In this document: piece by piece, positions 1 to 10,469 of the stretch
Layout of the letters: the number at the start of each line of letters is the position of its first letter
How positions within the stretch are numbered: position 1 is the first letter of the stretch
Source of the DNA: Maylandia zebra
Taxonomy: Eukaryota; Chordata; Actinopteri; Cichliformes; Cichlidae
Length of the DNA stretch: 64,000 nt
NCBI RefSeq assembly: GCF_041146795.1
Contig: NC_135176.1
Span: 15,307,286-15,371,285, forward strand
Reading direction: 5' to 3'
The notes under the pieces: generated by a model
Database searches by the model: none
What the model was told of the DNA's origin: nothing
Seen by the model: only the letters and a program-made list of their open reading frames with translations
Position numbers and translations under genes: made by a program

Positions 1-626
1 CTTCTGTTATATGAATGAAGAAATGAGTGCAACAGTGCATTCTCGACCTTGAAAAAAACTAAACTTGTTACAGATGAATAAAGAACCGCCTAGTAAAACA
101 GGATTTTTTTTTTTTAAACGGTGCACTGATGATACTTTTTTTATTTTATTTAGGCCAAACAAAATTATGAAATAGTTGGGTTGTTTCTTGATTTGAATAT
201 GATGTCTTCAAATGTCCTGGCATGTCTGACTGTGAGTGTTCAGATAATCAAAAAACTCTGTAATAAGCAGCTTAAAGGACGGTGGGACTGTTGATATTTT
301 TAAGAGAGCAATACACTGGCACTCTAAATATTCAAATAACCAAACACATCATCTCTGACATTCATATTGGTTTTCCTGCTGGCAGATAAATGATGACAGC
401 GATTGATGTTGTCTGTTAAAATTAGAGAAATATGAGGAGTAGATGCATTTGAATATGGACCTCACGTTACAAGTTTTTGTTCATGAGTCTACAGTTTCTA
501 AAGTCCTGAACCTTTTATGCTTATCATAACTCTAACAATTTTACGTCCAGCATCTCCTGTCAAGGAGGGAGGATGGCAATCCACCTGTGCTACACCGACA
601 GATCATCCATCAAAGGTCTGCCTTAC

Positions 627-885
627 CGTAGACAGTCAGGTTCACTGTGTTCTCTCGGTTTCCTGCGGGGAAGGTGGTGTATTCGCAGATGTAGGTGGCC
701 TCATCAGAGAGGCGAAGTGAAGAGAAAGTGATGGTGGTGTCTTCAAGAGTGGGAGTTCGTCGCCTCACCGCTGCGTTCTTGAAGGTAACGCGGTACCTGT
801 AGGGCAGGGCCACAGACACACCCAGGGATGGATTTGCTATTGCCACGTTCTGCTTTGTGCCGTTCACCAGTTTCTGCCATGTTAC
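627..885 (-). CDS. nectin1: Nectin-1-like, second half of V-type Ig domain (exon)
   Basis: This exon encodes the C-terminal half of the membrane-distal V-set Ig domain of a nectin, a Ca-independent cell-adhesion receptor of adherens junctions. It reads VTWQK...NGTKQNVAIANPS and ends with YICEYTTFPAGNRE...VNLTVYG. The YICEY cysteine is the second disulfide cysteine, and TFPAGN matches the nectin-family FPxGN signature at the dimer interface. On the minus strand the acceptor is ctttctttag before 885 and the donor is a consensus gtaagg after 627. The exon enters in phase 0 and leaves in phase 1, fitting the upstream exon at 8136-8248, which ends in phase 0. The remaining Ig, transmembrane and cytoplasmic exons must lie left of position 1. 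The choice of nectin-1 over other nectins rests on the signal-peptide exon and on the neighbouring THY1. Confidence 0.85.
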
Positions 886-1500
886 CTAAAGAAAGAAGGA
901 TGATTCACGATGGAGAAAAGATGCCTGACATGACGGAGAACATCATACTGCTCAAGTTTGAAAGATCTTAGATGAGCCACAGATGTCACACAACAAATAT
1001 GATTTGAGGCAACATTCCTATTGTAGGAAATGAGTTTATCCCACTTGGGTCAGGCCCATCATTTTTTAGACAGTGGCACAAGTTTTGTAATTGTATCCCT
1101 GTACATCATAACGTATTTAAAATTAAATCAAATCAGAAAAGATAGATTAAAAAATCTTTATTTGCCACATACTAGAGACATTGAGCAGCGATTAGAGTCA
1201 AAGCTAAATAAAACAAAGATCAATTAAGGGGCAATATTTCAAGTTATTCCAAGTTTAAGGAACAGCAAGTCACTGTAAATTACTATAAACACTTAAATAA
1301 CTATAGTATGAAAACATATTGCATGCTATGGAAATGTTTATTACACTTGTGTGTATTTTAGTCAGTCCTTATTTTGTTTCTTGCCATCATTCTGATTGTG
1401 GCAGGAGCGAAGCTGTAGTGGAAGTGTGCTGTGTCTGCTGTGCTGCGTCTCAGGCTGTGTGCTGATTGTTTTTTTATTGTTATTAAGGATGGGGATGTCT
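886..1500. other. Nectin intron, no recognisable feature
   Basis: AT-rich intron sequence. The short ORFs here have no recognisable protein features and no matching splice context. I see nothing else. Confidence 0.5.
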
Positions 1501-1559
1501 CTGATGATATGAAGTGCTCTTATCTTACAGTGGTTTGTTTCATTGATGGAAGATGAAGC

Positions 1560-2200
1560 CTTATAATCCCTCTGCAGTCTTTATGACTCTCTGGAGAGCC
1601 TTCCTCTCGGCCTGGGTGGTGTTTCTGTACCAGACAGTAATGCCAGGAGTCAGGATGCTGTCCATCAGTTCTCTGTAAGCTTGAGTGAGGGCATGAATGC
1701 TCACTTCTGCCTTCCTGAGCAGCATGATGAAATAAAGCTGCTGCTGCTGGAGCTTTTTCACTGTTGCTGTGATGTTTACAGTCATAGTCAATGTCACATG
1801 AAAACCAAAGAACTTGTGGCTGTCGGCTCTCATTACCTCAGTCCTATTGATGGCTATAGAAGCGGGGGGTGTTTTCTGAAGTCTGCAATTATTTGATGTT
1901 TTTTTTATGTTAAGGAGGAGGAGGTTATTCTCCTCTCTGTAGACATTGTTTTTAACCAAGTCCCTATATGCAGACTCATCCCCCACCTTTTATGAGCCCG
2001 AGGATGGTGATGCCATTAGCGTACTTGATGATGACAGTGTTGTGAAGAGTTTAGTGCTGAGACAACAGCCCTGTGGTGATCCTGTGCTGATTGTTAGCTC
2101 AGAGGAGACTCTGCTCCCCATCCTCACCACGTGGTCAGTCTGTTAGGAGGTCCAAAATCCAGTTAATAATCTGGATCCAAATAATCAGGATGTGATCAAA
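1560..2200 (-). mobile_element. LINE reverse-transcriptase relic (L2/Rex1-like)
   Basis: On the minus strand a broken reading frame carries the end of an RT domain and its C-terminal tail. A SPQGC block (RT motif B region) lies near 2050-2110 in another frame from the tail 1561-1986, which reads ...HKFFGFHVT...ILTPGITVWYRNTTQAERKALQRVIKTAEG. The same tail pattern, with TYGFLVWF and [15 protein letters not shown], occurs in the better preserved LINE at 36877-37902, so it is a distant relative. Frameshifts separate the blocks, so it is dead. Confidence 0.65.
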
Positions 2201-2603
2201 ATATTCAATAACATTACATTAACTGTTAACTAAACCCATTTTACATAGTGCCCCATTTTTCCAGGAACAACACCCACTGAACAACTTAGCGGTAAGAAGT
2301 AGGGCTGGGCGATATGACCCAAAATTCATATCTTGATATTTTTTTAAAGCCATAAAGTAAGAACAAAAAGAGAGTTCTTAGTCAAAGCTGTGTCCCAGAT
2401 GTCACACGGGCACTTTTATTAACATACAGCATAGATGTGCATGAAAAGAATTACTCAAAAATAAATTGTGAGCATTTATTAAATAATAAGGCTCCATAAA
2501 TAAAAGAAAACTATGTTGGTTTTGTGTATAACAAAGAGCTCACAATTGTGCAGTCAAAATATAAACTAAAAGACGCTGAGCATAATAACAAAGAGACAGA
2601 TTT

Positions 2604-2693
2604 CACAGCTGCTCTGTTCCCAACTTCTACTGCATGACTGACAGCCTGGAGTTTGAAATCCGCTTCGTAAGCATGTCTCTTAACAGGTGCCAT
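2604..2693 (-). pseudogene. Fragment of a transposon DNA-binding domain (Brinker/pogo-like HTH)
   Basis: The minus-strand frame starts MAPVKRHAYEADFKLQAV and continues SHAVEVGNRAA. The pattern K-R-x-Y-x-x-x-F-K-L-x-A-V...GNRAA is the start of the helix-turn-helix domain found in pogo-related and other transposase-linked proteins. Similarity stops after about 30 residues and nothing downstream continues the protein, so this is a remnant carried inside the hAT element. Confidence 0.5.
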
Positions 2694-2749
2694 TTATGGT
2701 CCTTATACACACACAATACGGTAATATTACGTTGAAGCAGAGTACGTAT

Positions 2750-3497
2750 TAGTGATGTGCGATGCCACTGATTTCCTTTCCGATCCGATACGAAGTAGAA
2801 TTCAGGGTGGTATCGACGATACTGATCCGATACCGATACTTTGTACAAAAACTTATTTTATTTACTGTATCTCAAATTTAAGTGTCATAATGATTAAAGG
2901 ACAACAGATTACTTGTTCTTATCACTTAATAATGCAGAGTTAATCATATAGAAATAAAAAAACTGAAGTTATGCGCTATTTGAACACCTTGCCTGCCTGC
3001 AGCACTAAAGGACTCCATGAGACGTCTGTCTCGCCCTAGCAGCACATGTCCCTCTCCTCCTCTTCAGTTCGCCTCAACATACGCTTGTCATATTCTGTGA
3101 TATGATTTACTCTGAGGTGTTTGACAAGGTTAGTGGTGTTGCCACAACACCTCACTTTTTTGCCACATGTATCGCAAACCAGCTCAGCTGTTTGTGGAGG
3201 TAAAATAGTCCGCACATGACTCCAATTACGCTCAGCCATTGTTGTGAGTGCGCACGCCAAGGGGCTGCAGACATTTATGCACCCGTATTTTGCACATGAC
3301 TATGAAAGGTGGAAGAGGAAGTAGTTCCTTCGAATGTAGACAATCTGAATGATATAGTTACTTTCCACTGTGTTCATGTTAATGGTAAACTACAAATTTA
3401 CCCTAAATTACTAAAATATCGATATTTTAATGTGAGAATCGATTCTAAAACTGGTATCGGAGGAATCGATATTTCAGGATCGATCCGCACATCACTA
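2750..3497. mobile_element. Nested hAT-like element with BED finger fragment
   Basis: Termini are TAGTGATGTGCG on the left and its inverse CGCACATCACTA on the right. Flanks gtacgtat (2742-2749) and gttcgtat (3498-3505) match at 7 of 8 bases, an aged 8-bp target-site duplication. It lies wholly inside the element at 2300-5430 and is therefore younger than it. Its only coding remnant is the BED zinc finger at 3036-3260. Confidence 0.75.
3036..3260 (-). pseudogene. BED-type zinc finger, N-terminal fragment of a hAT transposase
   Basis: The minus-strand ORF of 74 codons contains NWSHVRTILPPQ followed by CDTCGKKV, then NTTNLVKHLRVNH. This is the C-x2-C...H-x4-H arrangement of a BED zinc finger, the DNA-binding head of hAT transposases. 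The ORF stops soon after the finger and no catalytic domain follows within the 748-bp element, so it is an internally deleted copy. Confidence 0.7.
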
Positions 3498-4489
3498 GTT
3501 CGTATTACTACGCGAGGCTCCTCGGTAGCCATAATGCTCCGACAATCCATCAAGCGGTGCAGGTCCGTAGCTTACCAAAGTCGTACTAAAACATTTTTTG
3601 ACAGATTGCTGAGCGCTGTGTACCACATAAAATCGGTTCGCGGTCATCAAGCACAACCAGAATTCATACAAAAGGCGCACTGTCAACTTTTAAAGAGAAT
3701 GAAAGGATTTTAGGCCGTGCAGCCCCTGTGGGCTTCATGGCGTTAGCGTGGTTAGCTCGTTAACACGTTGACGCCGTCCAGCCCCACGCACGGAGCGATG
3801 CGCAGTAACTCGTTAAAACCCTCAGAGGTCCTTAGGGACATTTATTGTTTTTTGCATTTTTAATTTTAAACCATTTTCACTGTGTTGAGTGGAATATAGC
3901 CAAATTTGTCAAAGAATTTTCTTTTTAATTATATTTTATAATTGTGGTGTAAATTCATTGAATTAGCCTAAAATGGCTAAGCTACAGAAATGCATCCACC
4001 TTAGTCCCTTTGGACAAAAATGTCAACATTGAAACCCATTATAAACGCTATTTTTCACGCCAGAAAAATTACGGTCAAAGGGATCGTCAGGTTTCCAGCT
4101 TAGGTTTCGTTTTGGACTACAGGCCTTAGAGTTGTAATTTTTTTATTTGTCCACCGGGTGGCGCCCTTGCTTCACATTTGACCTCTGCTGGAAAACAGCC
4201 GGCTGCTTGGACAGACCTGCCGGAAATGAAGCCTCATCTCCGGCGTGCAGCAGCGGCTTCGCCCGCTGATCGGGCGGGACCATTTTTTGGTCCCTAGGAC
4301 CATGAGAGGGTGCATTTTTTTTTTAGTCAACAGGAAATGACGTATTTGTTGTCACGTGGTATCGCACGTGTCTGCTGGAGAAAGGAGTCCCACGCAACAT
4401 GCCCCGGTTCTTCGTCGCGACTTACCCCGGGAAGAAGCACTATTTTCGGCCTAGAAGAGCAGCATTGACCGCCTGGAGACCGTTTTGGG

Positions 4490-5140
4490 CTCCGGAAAAA
4501 AAAATTAAAAGTAGATCGAAATTAATTTTGGTGCCAATCTTTGGACCATCTAAAGGCCTAATTATAATAACAATCAAATATTACTTCAAATGTTTTTTGG
4601 GAAAATATTTAGTTTTTTAGTTTTTTTTTTAGTTTTTTTGTAATTTAAAGGGTTAAAACAACGAAAATATAATTAAAACTTTATATGAATATTTCAGGGA
4701 GAAGTAGTTTTAAAAGACTGACCAATTTAAAGTGAAAAAAAAATTAATATTTAATATTTTTATTGCACTTTTTGGGGAATTGTCCTTAGGCATGCATTTT
4801 TTAATGTGCTCCTGCAAAAAAAATAATGGCAGGTCAAAATGAATTTTGGTGCCAATCTTTGACCCATCTAAAGGCCTAATTATAATAACAATCAAATATT
4901 ACTTCAAATGTTTTTTCTGGAAAATATTTAGTTTTTTTGTTTTTTGGGGCTAAAAAAACAGGGCGCTCATGTAATACAACTGGGATTTAAAGGGTTAAAA
5001 CAACGAAAATATAATTAAAACTTTATATGAATATTTCAGGGAGAAGTAGTTTTAAAAGACTGACCAATTTAAAGTGGAAAAAAATATTAATACATAATAT
5101 TTTTATTGCACTTTTTGGGGAATGGACATTTATGTCCATT
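4490..5140. repeat. Two-copy tandem duplication, about 330 bp unit
   Basis: The block with ttttggtgccaatctttg...aaaggcctaattataata occurs near 4528-4615 and again near 4848-4930. The block beginning gggttaaaacaacgaaaat occurs at 4651 and 4991. The order is the same in both, so a unit of about 320-340 bp is duplicated head to tail inside the hAT element. Confidence 0.7.
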
Positions 5141-5438
5141 AGGGACCAAGGTGGATGCATTTTTTAAGGATCTCCAAACGGAGATTTGCCGTGTCCATTT
5201 TGTCGCTGCCTGCAGGTGAAGCGATGGGGAAGGAGGGGGAGTTGTGTTCAGTGAAGGAGAGGCGAGGCCGAGTAACGTTGCGTAAAGACAAAAGTTGACG
5301 AAAGAGAGGCAAACTTGTGGCTCCACAACTATAATTATAACGTAACATAGACTATATCGATATAAAGGATATTGTCACATCTTATCTCGTATAAAAATAT
5401 ATCGATATTTTTAAACAACTCCCAGCCCTACTAAGAAG

Positions 5439-5915
5439 TACTAATAAATTCAGGAGACTAAAGGTCTGAAGTTAATTTCAATATGCTCTCAATATGAGGT
5501 CCAAAGAGACGCTAATGGGGTGAAATTAGGCAGGAAAGACAAAAGACAGGAGAGAAACTTAAGAAGTGTCTAAAATTAGCTATTTGAAAGACACTGGCCA
5601 ATTCAGTAACACCAAACAGGAACACAAGTGACCTGGATGACTGTAGAGTTGTTTTCCTGTTTATTACAAAGTCAAGAACAATCTCAAGGTGGTATGCTTA
5701 TTACAGTCAAACTCTATGAACTAGAGTCACCTTTCAGGATGTCTGCAACGCTCATTGGACAGATTAAACTAAGACTGGCTTTAACCAGAATAATGGGAAA
5801 AGAAAAGCAGGGAGAAGGAAAGAAAGAGCTCATTATCCGAAGCACACGAGATTCTCACACACCTGCTAGGTCAGTGTGTGAGGTTGTGGGCAGGTATGGC
5901 TGCCAAACGGACAGC
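5439..5915. other. Nectin intron, no recognisable feature
   Basis: Intron sequence with only short ORFs that lack recognisable domains. I see nothing to annotate. Confidence 0.45.
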
Positions 5916-6030
5916 TTCACTGGTGTTTATTTATAATGTGACTGCTGGCAGAAGTAGCAGGATGAATTTCGAAATGACACTTTCTGATTTAATCAAATGC
6001 AGTGCAAAAAGATAATGACCCCAAAATGAC
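5915..6030 (+). mobile_element. Short Tc1-like transposon fragment
   Basis: The segment ttcactggtgtttatt...gtgactgctggcagaagtag is a diverged copy of the coding segment at 35330-35400, which belongs to a Tc1-type transposase. Only about 100 bp are left. Confidence 0.45.
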
Positions 6031-6066
6031 TGAGCCAATTAGCCCATATGGAAAAGAAATAGTAAA

Positions 6067-6232
6067 AACATATATGATTTGCTCATGAAAGTGGCCACTT
6101 TCATGAGTAAATCATATATAAATCATTTAAGGCTTACATGATTTACTCATGAAAGTGGCCACTTTCATGAGTAAATCATATATAAATCATTTAAGGCTTA
6201 CATGATTTACTCATGAAAGTGGCCACTTTCTC
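6067..6232. repeat. 64-bp tandem repeat whose unit contains a perfect 38-bp palindrome
   Basis: A unit of about 64 bp is repeated roughly 2.6 times. Each unit contains a palindrome centred on gtggccac, with arms gatttactcatgaaa and its inverse; one arm-loop-arm is 38 bp without a central spacer. Units are separated by the linker atataaatcatttaaggc. The last copy breaks off in the right arm. Confidence 0.85.
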
Positions 6233-6587
6233 ATTACTTTCATATATTTTTTAGTAAGTATACAAAACATACAAGTTTCATTATATAATTTTTCAAGGGA
6301 TCTTATATGTGTTTTCACTCTTGTATGCTTTTCATACAAGTTTCATACAAGACAGATAAAAACTTTATAAGATTTATATATATGTTTTCCATATGGGAGA
6401 AAAGATATATTGTTTTTAACCAAGATACGCTCCACTAAGCATGTCTGTCACTTACTAGCAATAAAACTGAATTTAGAAATACACATAAACAAGCAGCAAC
6501 CTGATAAAGCATCTCAGAGGAAGAAAATCAGCATTTGGTTTCAGTCATGGGCTGCAAATGATTTACCTTCACGTGATTACAAAAATC

Positions 6588-6942
6588 CATCCATCCATCC
6601 GCTTATCCTTTTCAGGGTCACGGGGGGCACTGGAGCCTATCCCAGCTGTCATAGGGCAAAAGGCGGGGTACATCCTGGACAGGTCGCCAGTCTGTCGCAG
6701 GGCTAACACATAGGGACAGACAACCATTCACACTCCCACCTAGTGGCAATTTGGATTATCCAATTAACCTATCCCCACAAGCTGCATGTCTTTGGACGGT
6801 GGGAGGAAGCCGCGCAAACACGGGGAGAACATGCAAACTCTACACAGAAAGACCCCGGCCTGATGGTGGAATTGAACTCAGGACCTTCTTGCTGTGCGGC
6901 AACAGTGCTAACCACCGTGCCACCGTGCTGCCTTGATTACAA
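6588..6942 (-). mobile_element. Expander/RTE-like 3' fragment with ATCC-type tail
   Basis: The segment begins with the repeated atcc tail (6588-6600) and continues with blocks ggagcctatcccagctgtc, ggacaggtcgccagtctgtc, gggaggaagcc, ggggagaacatgcaaactc and gctaaccaccgtgccac. This is a very common dispersed teleost repeat with a tetranucleotide tail. The family name is from memory. With the tail as 3' end the orientation is minus. Shorter pieces lie at 7430-7500, 7722-7790 and 9765-9885. Confidence 0.6.
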
Positions 6943-8135
6943 AAATCCATGAGCGTAATTATGACAGTTTGCTCAGTTAACTTTGAACGTGGGGTTAAAA
7001 AAATGTCTGTAATTCTTAACTGTACCTCAAATGCATCTTGACTTATTCATTTAAATATAACTATGATGGAGAAGAGACGGAAAGTTGTGAAAACTCCACC
7101 ACTTTCCAAATACCTATGGAACAGACTGCATTTAGCAGTGTTTATTTATTTGTTTTATTCAACCAAATACAGATTTCAAATACAGATTTAGATTGACTTC
7201 TTACTACAGAGACAATGTTGTAAGGATAAAAAGCAGTTTACAAAACTGACATCTTATCTTATTGTTAAATGTTAGTGCATTTCTACTATTTGTGAAAACC
7301 ACCACTGAGAAATCCATGTAAGAACCTGTTCTGTGTCGTAATAAATACTTGTACTGGTGAGTTTAAATTAGCTATAGGTGAGGATGTGAGAGTAAGTGGC
7401 TGACGAGGGTGTTACTTTGGTGCTTGCTTAATGTCAGCTGGAATAGACTCCAGCCTCTCATGACCCTGGTTGGATAACCGGTTTAGAAAATAGATCGAGG
7501 TTTACTATTATTATTATATCCACCACGCTTGCATGCAAAGGCGAATTACTCCAGGTTTTACTGGATTTGTGTCCCATTTACTAAAATGTTTAAGAGGCTG
7601 TTTCTAAAAACCTTATTTTAAGAGTTTATTATACCTCTGCTAACTCTACTTTTAGCCTTAGTTTTGCGAATATAGTTGTGGTTTTGTCATCTCAGTGATA
7701 ATTATTATTTGTCTGTTATATCCATCCATCCATTTATCGATCCATTTTTAGTGTCACAGGGGGGACTGGAGCCAATCCCACCTGTCAAAGTCTTTAATTC
7801 AATTTTGAAGACTGCCAATAATAGTCATTTAATAGTCATTTAAAGGTGCTCTATTTGGAAGGTAAACACCCTCCAATAATAGAAGGAAAACGCTAACAAC
7901 CAGACGATCAACACTGAGTAAGCATTTAGTGACAGCTGGAAGGAAAAAGTAGCTTTTCACCGGAAGAAACCTGCAGTAGAACCAGGCCCAAGTAGAGGCA
8001 GCCATCTGCCATCCTTGATGGGAGGGTGACAAATGAGGCACCCCCTGGACCAGATATACTGTGTTTTTGTGATTTAGTACGTTTTGGACCATATACACTT
8101 GGCATAGTACATTCATTTAGGTGAGCAATTAATAC
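6943..8135. other. Nectin intron, mostly unique, with two small Expander-like pieces
   Basis: Apart from the short repeat pieces at 7430-7500 and 7722-7790 (atccatccatcc tail followed by ggggactggagccaatccc) nothing is recognisable. Confidence 0.4.
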
Positions 8136-8248
8136 CTGGGAGATTTTGACAGGCGGAGAGCTGTTAATGAACCGGCACAGCAGATCCACCCTTGAGCCAA
8201 CATACCCTGACTTCCCATCATCCATTTCCACAGTCTGTCCATTTATTC
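8136..8248 (-). CDS. nectin1: Nectin-1-like, first half of V-type Ig domain (exon)
   Basis: This minus-strand exon of 113 nt encodes INGQTVEMDDGKSGYVGS followed by VDLLCRFINSSPPVKISQ. It contains the first disulfide cysteine (LLC) of the nectin V domain. The acceptor is ttctcctctag before 8248 and the donor is gtatta after the CAG codon at 8136. It takes two nucleotides of a split codon from the exon at 22671-22728 (phase 1) and ends in phase 0, so it joins directly to VTWQK at 885. The V domain is therefore split by an intron of about 7.2 kb that is full of repeats. The phase fit and the reconstituted KISQ/VTWQK junction make the call firm. Confidence 0.85.
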
Positions 8249-9764
8249 CTAGAGGAGAAGCAGAAGAGGTTAAAGACACACAAACACTCCCATGAACAAA
8301 CACACAAACATACACGCTGACAGCGTTAGACTGGTGTGCTTTAAGTTGTTCACACTCAGAAAATATGCTGAGCTCATAAAGTGAGCTGAGCTGTGAGAGG
8401 TGATTTCAGCAGCGTAACGGGTCAGCTGAGGTCGAAGGTTGTGGATTAGAGAGAGATAAAAATAAGCGTGATTTGTTACTTTTCCCACTGACTTACTGAT
8501 CTCCTTCAACAAATCCAACACAGAGCCACACCCACCACATACACAAGTACAAGTTAGTTAGTGGAACTTACTAACTAACCAAACCATCATTGTACATTAG
8601 ACACCGTAGACATAATTTGCACATGGAGGGGTTTCCGTGTTTGAAATAATTAAAAGAAGAAGAAAACAAACAAGATCACGAGGTGCCATATTTCATTCTG
8701 CAGGCCATTATTTTCATGTTATGAATAGAGCCCATTAGATGCTTTAGTTTAATTTTTACCATAGAAAATAAATTAATTAATAAATCAGTTCTTGGAGTGT
8801 ATACAGTACTGTATGAATATATGGTTATGGACTTGTAGTCTAAAGCACTTTGAGTAGTATCATTAGAAAAATAATTAGAACTTTAAATAAAATCTATCTT
8901 CATCAGTTCCCTGCCTTTGGTTATCTTAGTCTAGTTAGTTTTGGTTTCCTTATTTACTTTGGACGTATTATCAGCTTAGCTTGGTGACTCCTTAAGAATA
9001 ACCATTTACAAATTCACCTAATAAGTGAAACATCCCCAGGCATGCAAAAATAGGCGTGCAGTGTAAAAATCCAAAATAAATATGCAGCGCTATCAGCTGC
9101 ATATTTACCAGCTTTTGAATAAGGGAGCAGCGCAGAATAGGATCTAATAACTTTCGTATTTGCTTGTAAGTTCCTATCATTGTTTTATTAAAAGCTTACT
9201 TTCTGTTTGTTCTATTCTTGCCAGTCTCAGAGTGTGTGCATTTGGATCTATTGAAGTAGTAGAACTGAGGTTTAATTTCAACTGTCTGTTTATGATTAAA
9301 GAGGTGGCTGTGAATTAGGAAGTAGAGCTGTATCTCTAATTTAATTCCAGAGATCTTGCTGATGTAGACACAGTTCATTACCAACATAAAGTGAACTCCA
9401 GAGCATTGTTCAAAACTAAATTGCCTCAATCAGGACTGTTAAGAATCTTTTCAAATAGTTTTACCACTCTCTGAACTTTAAGCATCATGGGAAATCACTC
9501 ACTTAGCACTGAAAATCTCCAGCAAAGCAAAATTGCAAGGGCTCAGATTTAAGGCCTAAGACCAAGATAACCAGAAAACTGATTTGCAAAACTTTTAACC
9601 CCTATAATTTGTTGGACATATCTTCATATGTATTAAAATGCTGCAACTGAATTTGTTGGGTTTTGAAAAGCACATACTAAGGACTGATTTTTTTAAAAAT
9701 GGGATATGGAAAAAGTTGCTGGTATAAACCTCAGTTTGTTTGTTTTTTCATAGGCTGTTACATT
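8249..9764. other. Nectin intron 1, no recognisable feature
   Basis: AT-rich intron sequence with only short random-looking ORFs. No repeat family or conserved coding segment was recognised. Confidence 0.4.
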
Positions 9765-9885
9765 ATCCATCTATTCGCTTCCACTTATCCTTTTCAGGGA
9801 TGCTGGGGGCGCTGGAGCCTATCCCAGCTGTCGTAGGGCAAGAGACAGGGTACACCCTGGACAGGTCGCCAGTCTGTTGCATGAT
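9765..9885 (-). mobile_element. Expander/RTE-like fragment
   Basis: Shares cttatccttttcaggg, ggagcctatcccagctgtc and ggacaggtcgccagtctg with the longer repeat at 6588-6942, in the same orientation. It is truncated after the cgccagtctg block. Confidence 0.6.
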
Positions 9886-10029
9886 AAAGTGTGTAACAAG
9901 ACTAAAAAATATCAGAGCTGAGCGAAGCTGAGTCTTTCTGAAGTAAAGATGGGGAGGCGTTTCTACCACTCTGGGTAAGAGTTTGCGACCAAATGCTTCA
10001 ACGACTGATGAATAGCATTTCTCAACATA

Positions 10030-10325
10030 ACATCAGAGCTGGTTTGGGAATTTCATTTTACTGTGCATAAAATCATCAAAGGACTCAGAAAATCCAGAGA
10101 TCACCAGAGTCTGCAATGGAAATCACTGCACAGACTCTTTAACGGCTCACAGTTCAAAAGCCAGCAAACGCGATGGTATGGAGGAACATGGTTGTTTGTT
10201 GGCTCACTGTCATCCAGTGAAAACATTTGGAGCATCATGAACAAGAAAATACAACGAAGGAGACAAACTGAGCAGCTACAATCCCACAGGCACTCACTGG
10301 ATTTTGTTAGGCACACCTGTTCGTC
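10030..10325 (+). mobile_element. Tc1-like transposase relic
   Basis: Diverged coding blocks of a Tc1/mariner-type element remain: acggctcacagttcaaaagccagca..., a block around gaaaacatttggagcatcatga (compare P-x-E-N-x-W-x-I-M-K), and gaaggagacaaactgagcagct. Several frameshifts and large internal deletions are present. Confidence 0.5.
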
Positions 10326-10469
10326 TAACAGATGATTATGCAATACAAAGGGGAGAATTTGTAATTAAAGAATAGATAGTAGCATCTCTACTACATCTGG
10401 TTTCTGGCAAATCAAATGGTAACATTAAGGGCAATAATTCAATAATTCTGTTCTATTTATTTAATGCTA

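Larger units (their letters stand above)
2300..5430. mobile_element. hAT-like DNA transposon, non-autonomous, with nested insertion
   Basis: The left end is TAGGGCTGGGCGATATGA and the right end, read inward, is TAGGGCTGGG. The flanks gtaagaag (2292-2299) and ctaagaag (5431-5438) match at 7 of 8 positions, as expected for an aged 8-bp hAT target-site duplication. The interior has no intact transposase. It contains a Brinker/pogo-type DNA-binding fragment (2604-2693), a second hAT element (2750-3497) and a two-copy tandem repeat (4490-5140). It sits in the nectin intron that splits the V domain. Confidence 0.7.
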
